Made by a program: the position numbers and the translations under genes. This document shows, in pieces, positions 6,113-13,830 of a stretch of DNA of 13,900 bases. The first letter of the stretch is position 1. The number at the start of each line of letters is the position of its first letter. The stretch is from Phocaeicola_A sp963625535 (GTDB lineage: Bacteria; Bacteroidota; Bacteroidia; Bacteroidales; Bacteroidaceae): the NCBI GenBank assembly GCA_963625535.1, contig CAVFUK010000112.1, forward strand, positions 1-13,900. Direction: 5' to 3'. The notes under the pieces were generated by a model. That model did no database searches. It was not told the DNA's origin and saw only the letters and a list, made by a program, of their open reading frames with translations.

Positions 6113-7207
6113 TTATTTTTTATAGTTCTTCTGATAGAAACGTTTCTTGCAAACGATGCCCTTGAAGGTCTTCTTACGGATGCGGATGTCCACCTCCGTG
6201 CCCAGCGGGGCATACTGGCTGTCGATGAGGGCCATGCAGACACTCTTGCCGGTGGAGATGGAGTTGTAGCCGGTGGTGACGTAGCCTATCTTCACTCCGT
6301 TCACCTCCACGTCGTATCCGTTGCGGGGGATGGCTTTGTCCTGTAGCTCGATGCCGACAACCTTCTGTGTGACGCCTTGCTCCTTCTGGCGGGCGATGAC
6401 CTCGCGACCGATGAACTGGGGCTTGTTGAGCTTCACAAACATACTGAGTCCGGCCTCCACGGGAGTGATCTCCTCGCTCAGCTCATGACCGTAGAGCGGC
6501 AGGGCCACCTCGAAGCGCAGCGTGTCGCGGCAACCGAGTCCGCAAGGCGCCACTTCCTTGGAGTCGACGAGCACATCCCACACGGTGCGGATGACCTCCG
6601 GTGCGGCGTACACCTCGAATCCGTCCTCGCCGGTGTATCCGGTGCGGCTCACCAACACGGGCTGTCCGTTGTAGGTCGTCTCCTTGAAGGTGTAGAATCC
6701 CAGGTCGGCCACCTTGATGCCTAAGTGCTTCTCTATCATCGCCTCAGCCTCGGGACCTTGCACGGCCACTTCACCGAACTGGTCGGAGAGGTTCTCCAGC
6801 TGCACGTCGAAGCCCTTGCTGTTCTCCACAATCCAGGCATAGTCCTTGTCGATGTTGGATGCGTTGATGACGAGGAAATAGTCTGTCGAGGACTTCTTGT
6901 AGACCAACAGGTCGTCTACCACACCACCGGTGGGGTAGAGCATCATGCCGTAGAGAATCTGTTCCGGCTCGATGGCCTCCACGTCGTTGGTGAAGATGTA
7001 GTTCACATATTTCTCGGCTTCGTTGCCTTTGATGGAAACCTCGCCCATGTGGGACACGTCGAAGATGCCGGCCGCATGGCGCACCGCATTGTGTTCGTCC
7101 TTGATGGACGTGTATTCAATCGGCATGTCGAAGCCAGCGAAAGGACTCATCTTGGCTCCCAGAGCGAGATGCTTGTCGTGTAAGCAGGTTTTTGCAAATT
7201 CTTCCAT
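6113..7207 (-). CDS. gcvT: Aminomethyltransferase (glycine cleavage T protein)
   Basis: A 364-residue tetrahydrofolate-dependent enzyme of usual length. It releases ammonia from the aminomethyl-lipoyl arm of GcvH and makes 5,10-methylene-THF. The N-terminus has ALGAKMSPFAGFDMPIEY and GIFDVSHMGEVSIKG. GGVVDDLLVYK (94-104) carries the conserved acidic pair Asp98-Asp99, which includes the catalytic aspartate. SRTGYTGEDGFEVY and CGLGCRDTLRFEVALPLYGHEL are the folate-domain signatures, and the C-terminal barrel domain ends in FKGIVCKKRFYQKNYKK. The ATG lies 2 bp past the lplA stop, so the two are surely co-transcribed and probably translationally coupled. Confidence 0.97.
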   Translation of the reverse strand: MEEFAKTCLHDKHLALGAKMSPFAGFDMPIEYTSIKDEHNAVRHAAGIFDVSHMGEVSIKGNEAEKYVNYIFTNDVEAIEPEQILYGMMLYPTGGVVDDLLVYKKSSTDYFLVINASNIDKDYAWIVENSKGFDVQLENLSDQFGEVAVQGPEAEAMIEKHLGIKVADLGFYTFKETTYNGQPVLVSRTGYTGEDGFEVYAAPEVIRTVWDVLVDSKEVAPCGLGCRDTLRFEVALPLYGHELSEEITPVEAGLSMFVKLNKPQFIGREVIARQKEQGVTQKVVGIELQDKAIPRNGYDVEVNGVKIGYVTTGYNSISTGKSVCMALIDSQYAPLGTEVDIRIRKKTFKGIVCKKRFYQKNYKK

Positions 7208-7209
7208 AA

Positions 7210-8217
7210 TTAGATATAGGTATAGTTTTTATTGATAGTTTGTTCGCTGAACATGAGTCGCGTAAATTCCTCACGGGTCAGGTTGAGGATGATCTCCTCC
7301 ATGCACACATCCGCCAAAGCCCGACGCACATCGTCCTCGCGGTAGGGCACTTGGCGCAGGCGGGCTATGAGCCCGTGGTCCAGGTCGCCCACCAGGAAGT
7401 AGTCGCCCACGAGGTTGAGGTCCTTGATGATGCCGTTCTTCAGTTCGATGCGCAGCTCCAGCTCACCTGCCGATGCCGTACGTCCCTTTTTAATAATGGT
7501 ATAGTGCGGATTGTTGCCGTAGATGAACTTCTCCGTCAGGTATTCCTTCTCGATCTCCTCTATCTGACCGAGGTCGTCGGACGTGAGGCGAATCTCGCCG
7601 TCGCACATCTGTCGGCGTACGAAGTCCTTGTAATCGTCGATGGAGATGGTGAGGTACTCCGACAGGTTGGTCACATGCTGTCGCACGGAGGCCACGCCCT
7701 TGCTCACCAGCTTCTCGTTGCTCGGGGTGATGGCACGCACCAGTTGCTCCATGTCCGTGTCGAAGAGCATAGTGCCGTGCACGATGCTGCGCCCCGGCAG
7801 ATGGTAGAAGGCGTTGCCGGAGACTTTCTTCCCGTGTACCAGGATGTCGTTGCGCCCGGTGGCTTCCGCCTCCACACCTAGCTTGCGCAGCACGAAGGCC
7901 ACCATGCGCAGATATTTGTCGAAGGTGAACCGCACGTTGATGTCGTTGGTAATGTAGGAGAACATGATGTTGCTGCGGTCGGCATACACACACCCGCCGC
8001 CGCTCTTGCGTCGGTAGGTCTCTATGCCGTGCTGTCGGCAATAGTCGAGGTTGACCTCGTTCTCAATCAGTTGGTTGCGCCCGAAGATGACGGTGGGGTT
8101 CACTTGCCACATGAAGAAACACTCCGGCTCAGTGATGTGCCGGGCCACAAACTCCTCCGTCGCCAGATAGAAGGTGAGGCGGCGGGTGGCTTCATCGGGT
8201 AGCGAAATGTACTTCAT
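7210..8217 (-). CDS. lplA: Lipoate--protein ligase
   Basis: A 335-residue two-domain ligase that activates lipoate with ATP and attaches it to a lysine of carrier proteins. The catalytic domain has RRKSGGGCVYAD (69-80), the lipoate-binding signature, and GKKVSGNAFY (129-138), where Lys131 aligns with the catalytic lysine of E. coli LplA. HGTMLFDTD (147-155) is also conserved. The C-terminal portion (about 245-330, with IIKKGRTASAGELELRIELKNGIIKDL) is the accessory domain usually needed for the activation step, so this looks like a full single-chain enzyme. As first gene of the gcv operon it probably serves GcvH, though it may also load 2-oxoacid dehydrogenase E2 subunits. An octanoyl-transferase activity cannot be excluded from sequence. 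Confidence 0.92.
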   Translation of the reverse strand: MKYISLPDEATRRLTFYLATEEFVARHITEPECFFMWQVNPTVIFGRNQLIENEVNLDYCRQHGIETYRRKSGGGCVYADRSNIMFSYITNDINVRFTFDKYLRMVAFVLRKLGVEAEATGRNDILVHGKKVSGNAFYHLPGRSIVHGTMLFDTDMEQLVRAITPSNEKLVSKGVASVRQHVTNLSEYLTISIDDYKDFVRRQMCDGEIRLTSDDLGQIEEIEKEYLTEKFIYGNNPHYTIIKKGRTASAGELELRIELKNGIIKDLNLVGDYFLVGDLDHGLIARLRQVPYREDDVRRALADVCMEEIILNLTREEFTRLMFSEQTINKNYTYI

Positions 8218-8250
8218 CGTCAGAATTCAGGTTTGCGTTCAATTGCGCCT

Positions 8251-8258
8251 CAAATATA
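8251..8258 (-). promoter_or_regulatory. Candidate -7 box for the lplA-gcv operon
   Basis: Read leftward this is TATATTTG, an exact TAnnTTTG match and identical to the yitT -7 box. It is 33 bp upstream of the lplA ATG, predicting a leader of about 25-30 nt, too short for a glycine riboswitch. A degenerate TTCG at 8275-8278 is the nearest -33 candidate, so the upstream element is weak and an activator may be needed. Further upstream (8281-8327) lie a spaced inverted repeat TAACAT/ATGTTA and the palindrome TATCTAGATA (8318-8327), possible regulator sites. No other gene is visible in 8218-8436. Confidence 0.55.
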
Positions 8259-8436
8259 GGTAATCTTTTTGATACGAACCTAACATTTTGACAATAATTT
8301 ATCGCCGCAAATGATGTTATCTAGATAGTCTCGTTGCATAATGATGAATTGCAGCCTCTTTGCGTAACCAAAATGATACCTTTCTTTTGCGTGAAGTACG
8401 AAAAGATAAGTAAAAGAGACGAATGGAAAACAAAAA

Positions 8437-9447
8437 CTATTCCGGCTCTATTTCGCCAGCTGTAGGCAGCGGTTTCCATCCATCACCAAAGGTGTCGTAG
8501 GCATCGGTCACCACCACGAAAGCGTCGGGGTCCACCTCGCGAATCTTCAGCTTCACGCTGGGGACTTCCTTGTGGCTGACAACCAGGAAGAGCATCTCCT
8601 TCTCGGCTCCCGTGTAGAGGCCGGTGCTCTTGATGCAGGTGGCGGTGCGGTCCAGGTCCTTCAGAATGAAGGAGCGCAACTCCTCCATCTTCTTGTCGCT
8701 GATGACGAATAACAGTTTGTCGTCCTTGTTGCCGTTCACCACGTAGGCGATGACGCGGGAGATGACGAAGATGGAGATGAGCGAGTAGAACGAGAGCAAC
8801 CACGACTTGTTGTCCACCTCGGCCTCGCTGCCCACACCGAAGCCGATGACAACGAGTCCGAAGCAGACTACTGTGGCATCCACCATCAGGATGGCGTTGG
8901 AGAACTTGATGTGGCAATACTTCTGCAGCATCATGCCTATCACGTCGCTACCGCCTGAGGTGGCTTGGTTGCGCACCACGATGCCACTGCCGATGCCTAT
9001 CAGCGTGGCACCGATGATGCAGGTGAGCATCAGGTGTTCGCTCATGTCCATGCAGCCACCCAGCAGCTGGGTAGGGTCGAGTCGCTCGAGCGCCTCCTGT
9101 GTGGGGTAGACCAGTTTGGACATCACGTTCATAATCAGCGGGGTGATCATGGACACCACAATGGTGCGCACGCCCAACTTGGCGCCGAGCAACACCATGG
9201 AGAGTATCAACAGCGGGATGTCGAACATGTAGCCGAACGTACCCACTTGAATGGAGGGAAACAGGTTGTGGAGCACGATGCTGGCGCCATAGACACCACC
9301 GGGCACAATATTGTAGGGATTGATAAAAAACACGAAGCCTGCCGCTAGGATGGTACTGCCCAGTAGGATGGACGTCCACGAGAGCCACCACGATAGCTTC
9401 TTGGCTGATTGATAGCCTCTTGGCTTTGATTGATTCTGATTCTCCAT
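8437..9447 (-). CDS. YitT-family integral membrane protein
   Basis: A 336-residue inner-membrane protein of the YitT/DUF161 family with a C-terminal DUF2179 domain; transport function unknown. Hydrophobic segments lie at about 20-42, 50-62, 73-88, 92-112, 138-158, 186-205 and 215-236. Family signatures are GFVFFINPYNIVPGGVYGAS (37-56) and NQATSGGSDVIGMMLQKY (160-177). Residues 240-325 (KLLFVISDKKMEEL to VVVTDAYDTFGDGW) form the soluble cytosolic DUF2179 domain, probably ligand-sensing. The ATG at 9447 (MENQNQ) is preferred because a TTG nine codons upstream (9474) lies inside the predicted promoter -7 box. It is monocistronic: its own promoter sits 25 bp upstream and lplA has its own promoter downstream. 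No clear intrinsic terminator follows, only T-rich sequence after the stop. Confidence 0.9.
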   Translation of the reverse strand: MENQNQSKPRGYQSAKKLSWWLSWTSILLGSTILAAGFVFFINPYNIVPGGVYGASIVLHNLFPSIQVGTFGYMFDIPLLILSMVLLGAKLGVRTIVVSMITPLIMNVMSKLVYPTQEALERLDPTQLLGGCMDMSEHLMLTCIIGATLIGIGSGIVVRNQATSGGSDVIGMMLQKYCHIKFSNAILMVDATVVCFGLVVIGFGVGSEAEVDNKSWLLSFYSLISIFVISRVIAYVVNGNKDDKLLFVISDKKMEELRSFILKDLDRTATCIKSTGLYTGAEKEMLFLVVSHKEVPSVKLKIREVDPDAFVVVTDAYDTFGDGWKPLPTAGEIEPE

Positions 9448-9471
9448 AGTTCGGTTTGAATATTTATGCAG

Positions 9472-9500
9472 CAAATATACGAATGTTCTGGGGAATACAA
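9472..9500 (-). promoter_or_regulatory. Promoter of the YitT-family gene
   Basis: Leftward, a -33 TTG (9498-9500) is followed after 18 bp by -7 TATATTTG (9472-9479), a good Bacteroidetes promoter. Transcription should start at about 9464-9468, giving a leader near 20 nt. This fixes the translational start at 9447. The stretch from 9501 to 9633 holds only a small palindrome, CCTAAG-TT-CTTAGG, at 9585-9598, and no gene. Confidence 0.75.
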
Positions 9501-9633
9501 GCCTAGTTCAAGATAAATTTTATGGAAACCTATGAAACCCCTGCTGACTTCAGCTGTCATGGGAGGTTGGTGCGCCGTCGATGACCTAAGTTCTTAGGGT
9601 GTGCTAGTGGTTCGTCGTCGGTCTGTTGGCGGT

Positions 9634-9672
9634 AAAACAAAGGAGGGCATGTCTTCCGGACACACCCTCCTT
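9634..9672 (-). terminator. Intrinsic terminator of rpsP
   Basis: AAGGAGGG (9640-9647) and CCCTCCTT (9665-9672) form an 8-bp GC-rich stem, extended inside by TGTC/GACA after one mismatch. Leftward it is followed by TGTTTTACC, a short T-tract. It begins 33 bp past the rpsP stop. Confidence 0.82.
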
Positions 9673-9704
9673 GTAGGTCATTTGTTTGAAAAGAAACTTG
9701 AAAC

Positions 9705-10280
9705 TTATGCTTCAGCGGGAGCAGCCTCTTCTGCAGCAGGAGCGGCAGCTTCTGTAGCGGCGGCAGCTGCTTCAGCTTCTGCTTTGGCAGCAGCCTCTGC
9801 CTCTGCCTTAGCGGCAGCTTCAGCGGCTTTCTTTTCAGCTACTTTCTTGGCGATTTCTTCGTTCACTTTCTTCTCAGCTTCCAGACGCGCTTTCTCGTCG
9901 GCTTTCTTCTTCTCCTCGTTCTTAGCCTTCAGAGCTGCCAAGCCATTCTGCTTGTCGGCCTTCCATGCGTCGAACTTAGCCTTAGCCTGATCTTCGCTGA
10001 ATGCGCCTTTGGCTACGCCGCCCAACAGGTGTTTCATCATGTAGACACCTTCTCTTGAGAGGATGTTACGAACAGTGTCGGTAGGTTGTGCACCGCATTT
10101 TACCCAATACAATGCGCGCTCGAAATTCAAATCTACTGTGGCAGGGTCGGTATTAGGGTTATAAGTACCGATTTTCTCAGTAAATCTACCATCACGTGGT
10201 GCTCTTACGTCTGCAATAACGATTGAATAGAAGGCGTAACTTTTACGTCCGTGTCTTTGCAATCTGATTCTTGTTGCCAT
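9705..10280 (-). CDS. rpsP: Small ribosomal subunit protein bS16 with long charged/Ala-rich tail
   Basis: A 191-residue protein. Residues 1-82 are the S16 core, which binds 16S rRNA and helps assemble the small-subunit body (MATRIRLQRHGRKSYAFYSI, then RDGRFTEKIGTYNP). Typical bS16 ends near here at about 80-100 residues. The remaining 109 residues are an extension: first a domain-like stretch (83-120, KGAFSEDQAKAKFDAWKADK), then a run of Lys/Glu (121-150), then an Ala-rich tail (151-191) containing the 8-residue repeat KAEAEAAA twice. The composition predicts a long solvent-exposed helix. Long S16 tails of this style are, to my knowledge, usual in Bacteroidetes. The ATG at 10280 gives the canonical N-terminus. 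The gene has its own promoter and terminator, unlike the rpsP-rimM-trmD operon of many bacteria. Confidence 0.96.
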   Translation of the reverse strand: MATRIRLQRHGRKSYAFYSIVIADVRAPRDGRFTEKIGTYNPNTDPATVDLNFERALYWVKCGAQPTDTVRNILSREGVYMMKHLLGGVAKGAFSEDQAKAKFDAWKADKQNGLAALKAKNEEKKKADEKARLEAEKKVNEEIAKKVAEKKAAEAAAKAEAEAAAKAEAEAAAAATEAAAPAAEEAAPAEA

Positions 10281-10317
10281 TTTCTTTAATGTTATATTTG
10301 TTTATGATTTGAATAAT

Positions 10318-10336
10318 GCTAATAACCCGTATTAGC
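10318..10336 (-). promoter_or_regulatory. Perfect hairpin at the 5' end of the rpsP transcript
   Basis: GCTAATA (10318-10324) and TATTAGC (10330-10336) are perfect 7-bp inverted repeats with a 5-nt loop. They lie just downstream of the rpsP promoter, so the predicted mRNA would begin with or close to this stem. It could protect the 5' end or mediate control. A role is inferred only. Confidence 0.45.
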
Positions 10337-10341
10337 GGCTG

Positions 10342-10373
10342 CAAAAGTACATCATTCTCATCAGTATACCAAA
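10342..10373 (-). promoter_or_regulatory. Promoter of rpsP
   Basis: Leftward, -33 TTTG (10370-10373) and -7 TACTTTTG (10342-10349) are separated by 20 bp, a near-ideal Bacteroidetes promoter. It lies immediately after the M1 peptidase stop at 10395, leaving no room for a separate terminator of the upstream operon. Predicted start is at about 10334-10338, with a leader near 55 nt. Confidence 0.8.
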
Positions 10374-10394
10374 TGTTTGCGTCTGTTTTTCTCA

Positions 10395-12965
10395 TTATTT
10401 CCTCTCCTCGTGGGCCCATTGCAGCGGGAAGGCCTCCTGCAGCACCTTGTTTTTCAGCAGCGTGGGGAAGTTCGGATGCTCATTCAAGAACTTTCCCACC
10501 TCAGTGTTCGCCTCTTCGCAAGCGTGTCCGCCCAGCAGGGCGTAGGCCCAGTTAGAGGGGAAGAAGATGTCGCCCGTGCGTTGCACCTCGGGCATCAGCT
10601 CCAGTCCGGCACGTATGTACTTGGTGGCGTAGCGGTCGCGCAAGGGGTGGTTCAGATAGTAGAGCAGACTCTCGGCATAGGGCTCTATGCGCCGGTTCTC
10701 TACCTGCTTCAGATTCTCGAAGAGGGAGTCGAGCTGCAGGGTGTCGGCCGTGCAGGCACGGCTGATGAAGTCGAACTGTTGCAGTCGGTCGGGGTTCTCG
10801 ATGCGGCTACGCTGTGTAGCGAGTATCTCTTTCTCCTTGTCGGGCAGGCGGAGTGCCAACTCGTAGGCGGTGTTGGTGTAGTCGTTCTCACCCCAGTAGT
10901 CATTGTCAGCCCGTTGCCATGTGCGGTAATAGGTATCGATAATCGACGGAGTGGTCATGATTGAACGGAGCCGGCGTTGCACCTGCAGGCGGGCGGAGGG
11001 ATCGGGCAGTGTCTGCGACAGTTGGTAGAGCTGCCGCTCGAGCGACTCCCGATAGGGGGCCTGTGCATCGGCGCAGATACCGCCCAGGTAGCTTATGAGC
11101 GAGGCGACAATCAGCGGATTGCGTTCCTCGGCAATGCCTTGCAGGAAGGAGTCAGCCAATGGCTTCGCGTCGTTGAAGCGGTGGTGGAGATAGTTCTCGT
11201 AGAGCGTCATGAGCACCGACTGGCGGGTGAGGTCGTCACACTGTTGGTGCCAATGTCCCAGCAGATAGTTGAGGCTGGCCTCGTCGGGCACAAAGTATCC
11301 GTAGCCCCGTCCGTCGGTGTTGGGGATGATGACGTCGGGCATATATAATAAGGTATAGCTTTGTTCCTTCTCCAGCAGGTTCACCTTCACGGTGTCGGTC
11401 TGTTGACCGTGTAGTGTGATGACGGAGAACTCCTGCGGCCATATCAGTCCCCGTCCGAACGGGTCGTCCTGGCGGACCGTGAAGCCGGTGTCGGTGGGGG
11501 TGAAGTGGATGGTGGGCATGCCTTTCTCCTTGACCCACACCTGGCTGAAGGTCTTGAGGTCGAAGAGGGTCTGACTGTCGAGGATATCCACCAGGTCGTC
11601 CCATGTGGCGTTGTCGTAGGCGAACTTCTGCAGGTAGAGGCGGATGCCTGTGCGGAAAGCTTCCGGTCCGAGTATGTCCGCCATCTTCAGCATCACCACC
11701 GGGGCTTTGTTGTAGATGATCTGTCCGTAGATGAGGCCGGCATCCTTCAGATTGTCCAGCGGCTGTTGGATGGCGGTGGATCCTTGCGTGCGGTCCTCGC
11801 TGAGCGCCGCCTTGTAGAAGGTGCGCAGAGTGTTGAGCCGGTGGTTCACGTCGGGGAACATCGGCTCGGTGATGAGGGCGGCAAAGTAGTTGGCGAACAC
11901 CTCTTTGGTCCACACGTCGTCGAACCACGCCATCGTCACCAGGTCGCCAAACCACATGTGGGCGGTCTCGTGGGCGATGAGGCTAGCGCGGTTGAGTTCC
12001 TCGTCGGGCGTGGCATGCTCGTTGAGGAACATGCGTCGGTCGTTGTAGAGCGTGGCTCCCGTGTGCTCCATGCCTCCGTACTGGAAGCCCGGTAGGATGA
12101 TGAAGTCGTACTTGGCGAACGGGTAGGGGATGTCGGTATACTCCTCGAGCCAGCTGAGCGATGTGAACACTTGGTTGAAGATGGTGTCCATCTGCTTCAG
12201 CTTCACCGGGTCAGTCTCCCGGTAGTAGGCCGAGATGGTGCGGCCGTCTAGGGTGCGGGTCTCTTGCTGGAACCTGCCGACGACAAACGAGAAGAGGTAG
12301 GTGCTCAGCGGTTCGGTGGGCATGAAGACAATCTCCTTCCGTCCCTCCTTGGTCGTGGTCTGGCTGTGGACGGTGGTGTTGGAGACGGCTACCCACTCCT
12401 CGGGCACATCCAACCGTAGCGTGTACTCCGCTTTCAGGTTGGGTTGGTCGAAGCAGGGGAACAGCGTGCGTGCGCGGTCGGGCACCAGCAGGGTGTAGAG
12501 GTAATCGCTGTTGCGGTTGAGCGACTGGTCGCCGGCAATGAATCCGATGGTCACCTCGTTGACACCCTCACGGGTATAGCTCTCGGGGATGTAGAGGTGC
12601 TCGTCCTTATAGTCGATTTCGTTCTCCTTCATGCTCACGCCATTCACGCAGAGCGAGAAGAGCTGTTGGCGCTCTCCCTTGAAGTCGACAACGATGGGTT
12701 GACGCTCCTTCTCCGTCACTTCGATGGTGACCGATCCCGTCACCACCTCGTGTTGACTCTCGGGGATGTGGAAACTGAGGTGGTAGTGCAGATTGCTTAG
12801 GTTTGCCTTGCGCCAGTCCGCCAGGCTCTTCTCCACACCGGGGTTGAGGGCACCATCCGGTAGGGACGTGCCGCTGTGGCAGGCGGTGAGGAAGAGCAAG
12901 TAAGCCGCACAACAGAGTGCGCGGCTTACGATGTGATGAGTTATCTGTAGAGTTCTCTTAACCAT
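10395..12965 (-). CDS. M1-family zinc aminopeptidase, predicted lipoprotein
   Basis: An 856-residue metallopeptidase predicted to remove N-terminal amino acids from peptides in the cell envelope. The N-terminus has a basic n-region, a hydrophobic stretch and the lipobox LTAC with Cys29. The residues after Cys (HSGTSLPDG) lack the acidic cluster linked to surface export, so a periplasm-facing anchor is more likely. Residues about 55-230 are the M1 beta-saddle domain. The substrate loop is GGMEHTGA (297-304, usual GxMEN with His for Asn). The zinc site is HETAH (332-336), and Glu355 follows after 18 residues as the third ligand; Glu333 is the catalytic base. A helical C-terminal region follows. 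The ATG at 12965 overlaps the upstream hydrolase gene by 25 bp, and no later ATG would keep the signal peptide. The active site looks intact. Confidence 0.93.
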   Translation of the reverse strand: MVKRTLQITHHIVSRALCCAAYLLFLTACHSGTSLPDGALNPGVEKSLADWRKANLSNLHYHLSFHIPESQHEVVTGSVTIEVTEKERQPIVVDFKGERQQLFSLCVNGVSMKENEIDYKDEHLYIPESYTREGVNEVTIGFIAGDQSLNRNSDYLYTLLVPDRARTLFPCFDQPNLKAEYTLRLDVPEEWVAVSNTTVHSQTTTKEGRKEIVFMPTEPLSTYLFSFVVGRFQQETRTLDGRTISAYYRETDPVKLKQMDTIFNQVFTSLSWLEEYTDIPYPFAKYDFIILPGFQYGGMEHTGATLYNDRRMFLNEHATPDEELNRASLIAHETAHMWFGDLVTMAWFDDVWTKEVFANYFAALITEPMFPDVNHRLNTLRTFYKAALSEDRTQGSTAIQQPLDNLKDAGLIYGQIIYNKAPVVMLKMADILGPEAFRTGIRLYLQKFAYDNATWDDLVDILDSQTLFDLKTFSQVWVKEKGMPTIHFTPTDTGFTVRQDDPFGRGLIWPQEFSVITLHGQQTDTVKVNLLEKEQSYTLLYMPDVIIPNTDGRGYGYFVPDEASLNYLLGHWHQQCDDLTRQSVLMTLYENYLHHRFNDAKPLADSFLQGIAEERNPLIVASLISYLGGICADAQAPYRESLERQLYQLSQTLPDPSARLQVQRRLRSIMTTPSIIDTYYRTWQRADNDYWGENDYTNTAYELALRLPDKEKEILATQRSRIENPDRLQQFDFISRACTADTLQLDSLFENLKQVENRRIEPYAESLLYYLNHPLRDRYATKYIRAGLELMPEVQRTGDIFFPSNWAYALLGGHACEEANTEVGKFLNEHPNFPTLLKNKVLQEAFPLQWAHEERK

Positions 12966-13801
12966 TTCTCCAATTCTTCAGTCCATTGTCGTTTGTAGAG
13001 GAATGTCTCCTTGTAGCCGAATCCGTGTCTGCCACTGGGGTAGATGTGCATCGTTGCCTGCACATTGTTCTTGATCAGCGCCTCGTAGTAGCGCAGACTG
13101 TTTGCGGGAGGCACGGAGGTGTCGTCACTCGCCAGCACGATGAATGCGGGCGGCGTGTCGGCCGTTACCTGCTGGTCGTTGGAGTAGAACTTGATGTCCT
13201 CTTCCGATGGGTTCTCGCCCAGTAGGTTGAGGAACGAACCCTTGTGGCTGATGGCCGGGTCGTAGCAGATGACCGGATAGAGCAGAATCTGGAAGGCCGG
13301 GCGTGTCTCCGCGGTAAAGTGTGTGGCTGCCGTCGAGGCTAGGTGACCGCCGGCGGAAGCTCCCATGATACCTATTTTATTAACGTCCACATTCCACTCC
13401 GAGGCGCTGGCCTTCACAATGCGGATGGCTTCCTGTGCGTCGCTCAAGGGTACCTCCTTGTGTCCGTTCGGCATGCGGTACTTCAGCACAATGTAGGTGA
13501 TGCCCTGCGCATTGAACCAATCAGCCATGCTGAATCCCTCGTTTTGCATGGAGAGGTGCACATAGCCTCCGCCCGGGCAGGCGATGACCGCCATGCCGTT
13601 GGGCTTGTCGGCAGGGAACACGTAGAGTATGGGGTCCGTCACATTGGTCGGCCGGTCGGGACTCTTCAGACGCTCGCCCTCGGTGATGCCGTTATTGTTG
13701 GGCGCGCCGTTGGGCCACACTTTTATCTCAATAGGTTTCTGTGCCTGTGCGGCGAGTCCCGCCACCATCAGCGCACTTAGTAATAAGTTTCTCAATTTCA
13801 T
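12941..13801 (-). CDS. Secreted alpha/beta hydrolase, esterase/acetylxylan-esterase-like
   Basis: A 286-residue exported hydrolase. The signal peptide is residues 1-20 (MKLRNLLLSALMVAGLAAQA), probably cleaved before Gln21. Residues 21-60 carry the WPNGAPNNNG segment seen in many Bacteroidetes acetyl-esterases. The fold marks are the oxyanion-hole CPGGGY (75-80), the nucleophile elbow GASAG (Ser149), an acid in ASDD (Asp226 or Asp227) and the catalytic His259 in SGRHGFG. All triad residues are present. It resembles the BD-FAE/acetylxylan esterase group, suggesting removal of acetyl groups from carbohydrates, but a peptidase or other esterase role cannot be excluded. It starts 29 bp after the upstream membrane-protein stop and overlaps the M1 peptidase start by 25 bp, so the three genes are probably co-transcribed from a promoter outside the window. 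Confidence 0.85.
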   Translation of the reverse strand: MKLRNLLLSALMVAGLAAQAQKPIEIKVWPNGAPNNNGITEGERLKSPDRPTNVTDPILYVFPADKPNGMAVIACPGGGYVHLSMQNEGFSMADWFNAQGITYIVLKYRMPNGHKEVPLSDAQEAIRIVKASASEWNVDVNKIGIMGASAGGHLASTAATHFTAETRPAFQILLYPVICYDPAISHKGSFLNLLGENPSEEDIKFYSNDQQVTADTPPAFIVLASDDTSVPPANSLRYYEALIKNNVQATMHIYPSGRHGFGYKETFLYKRQWTEELEKWLRELYR

Positions 13802-13830
13802 GATATCTCTTAGTATTTATAGGTCCGTAA

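Noticed and set aside
8218..8260. Glycine riboswitch ahead of the gcv operon
   Set aside because: The predicted leader is only about 25-30 nt and lacks the tandem aptamer; the region further upstream lies before the promoter.
9448..9474. Longer N-terminus for the YitT-family protein starting at a TTG at 9474
   Set aside because: That codon lies inside the -7 promoter element, so it would not be in the transcript.
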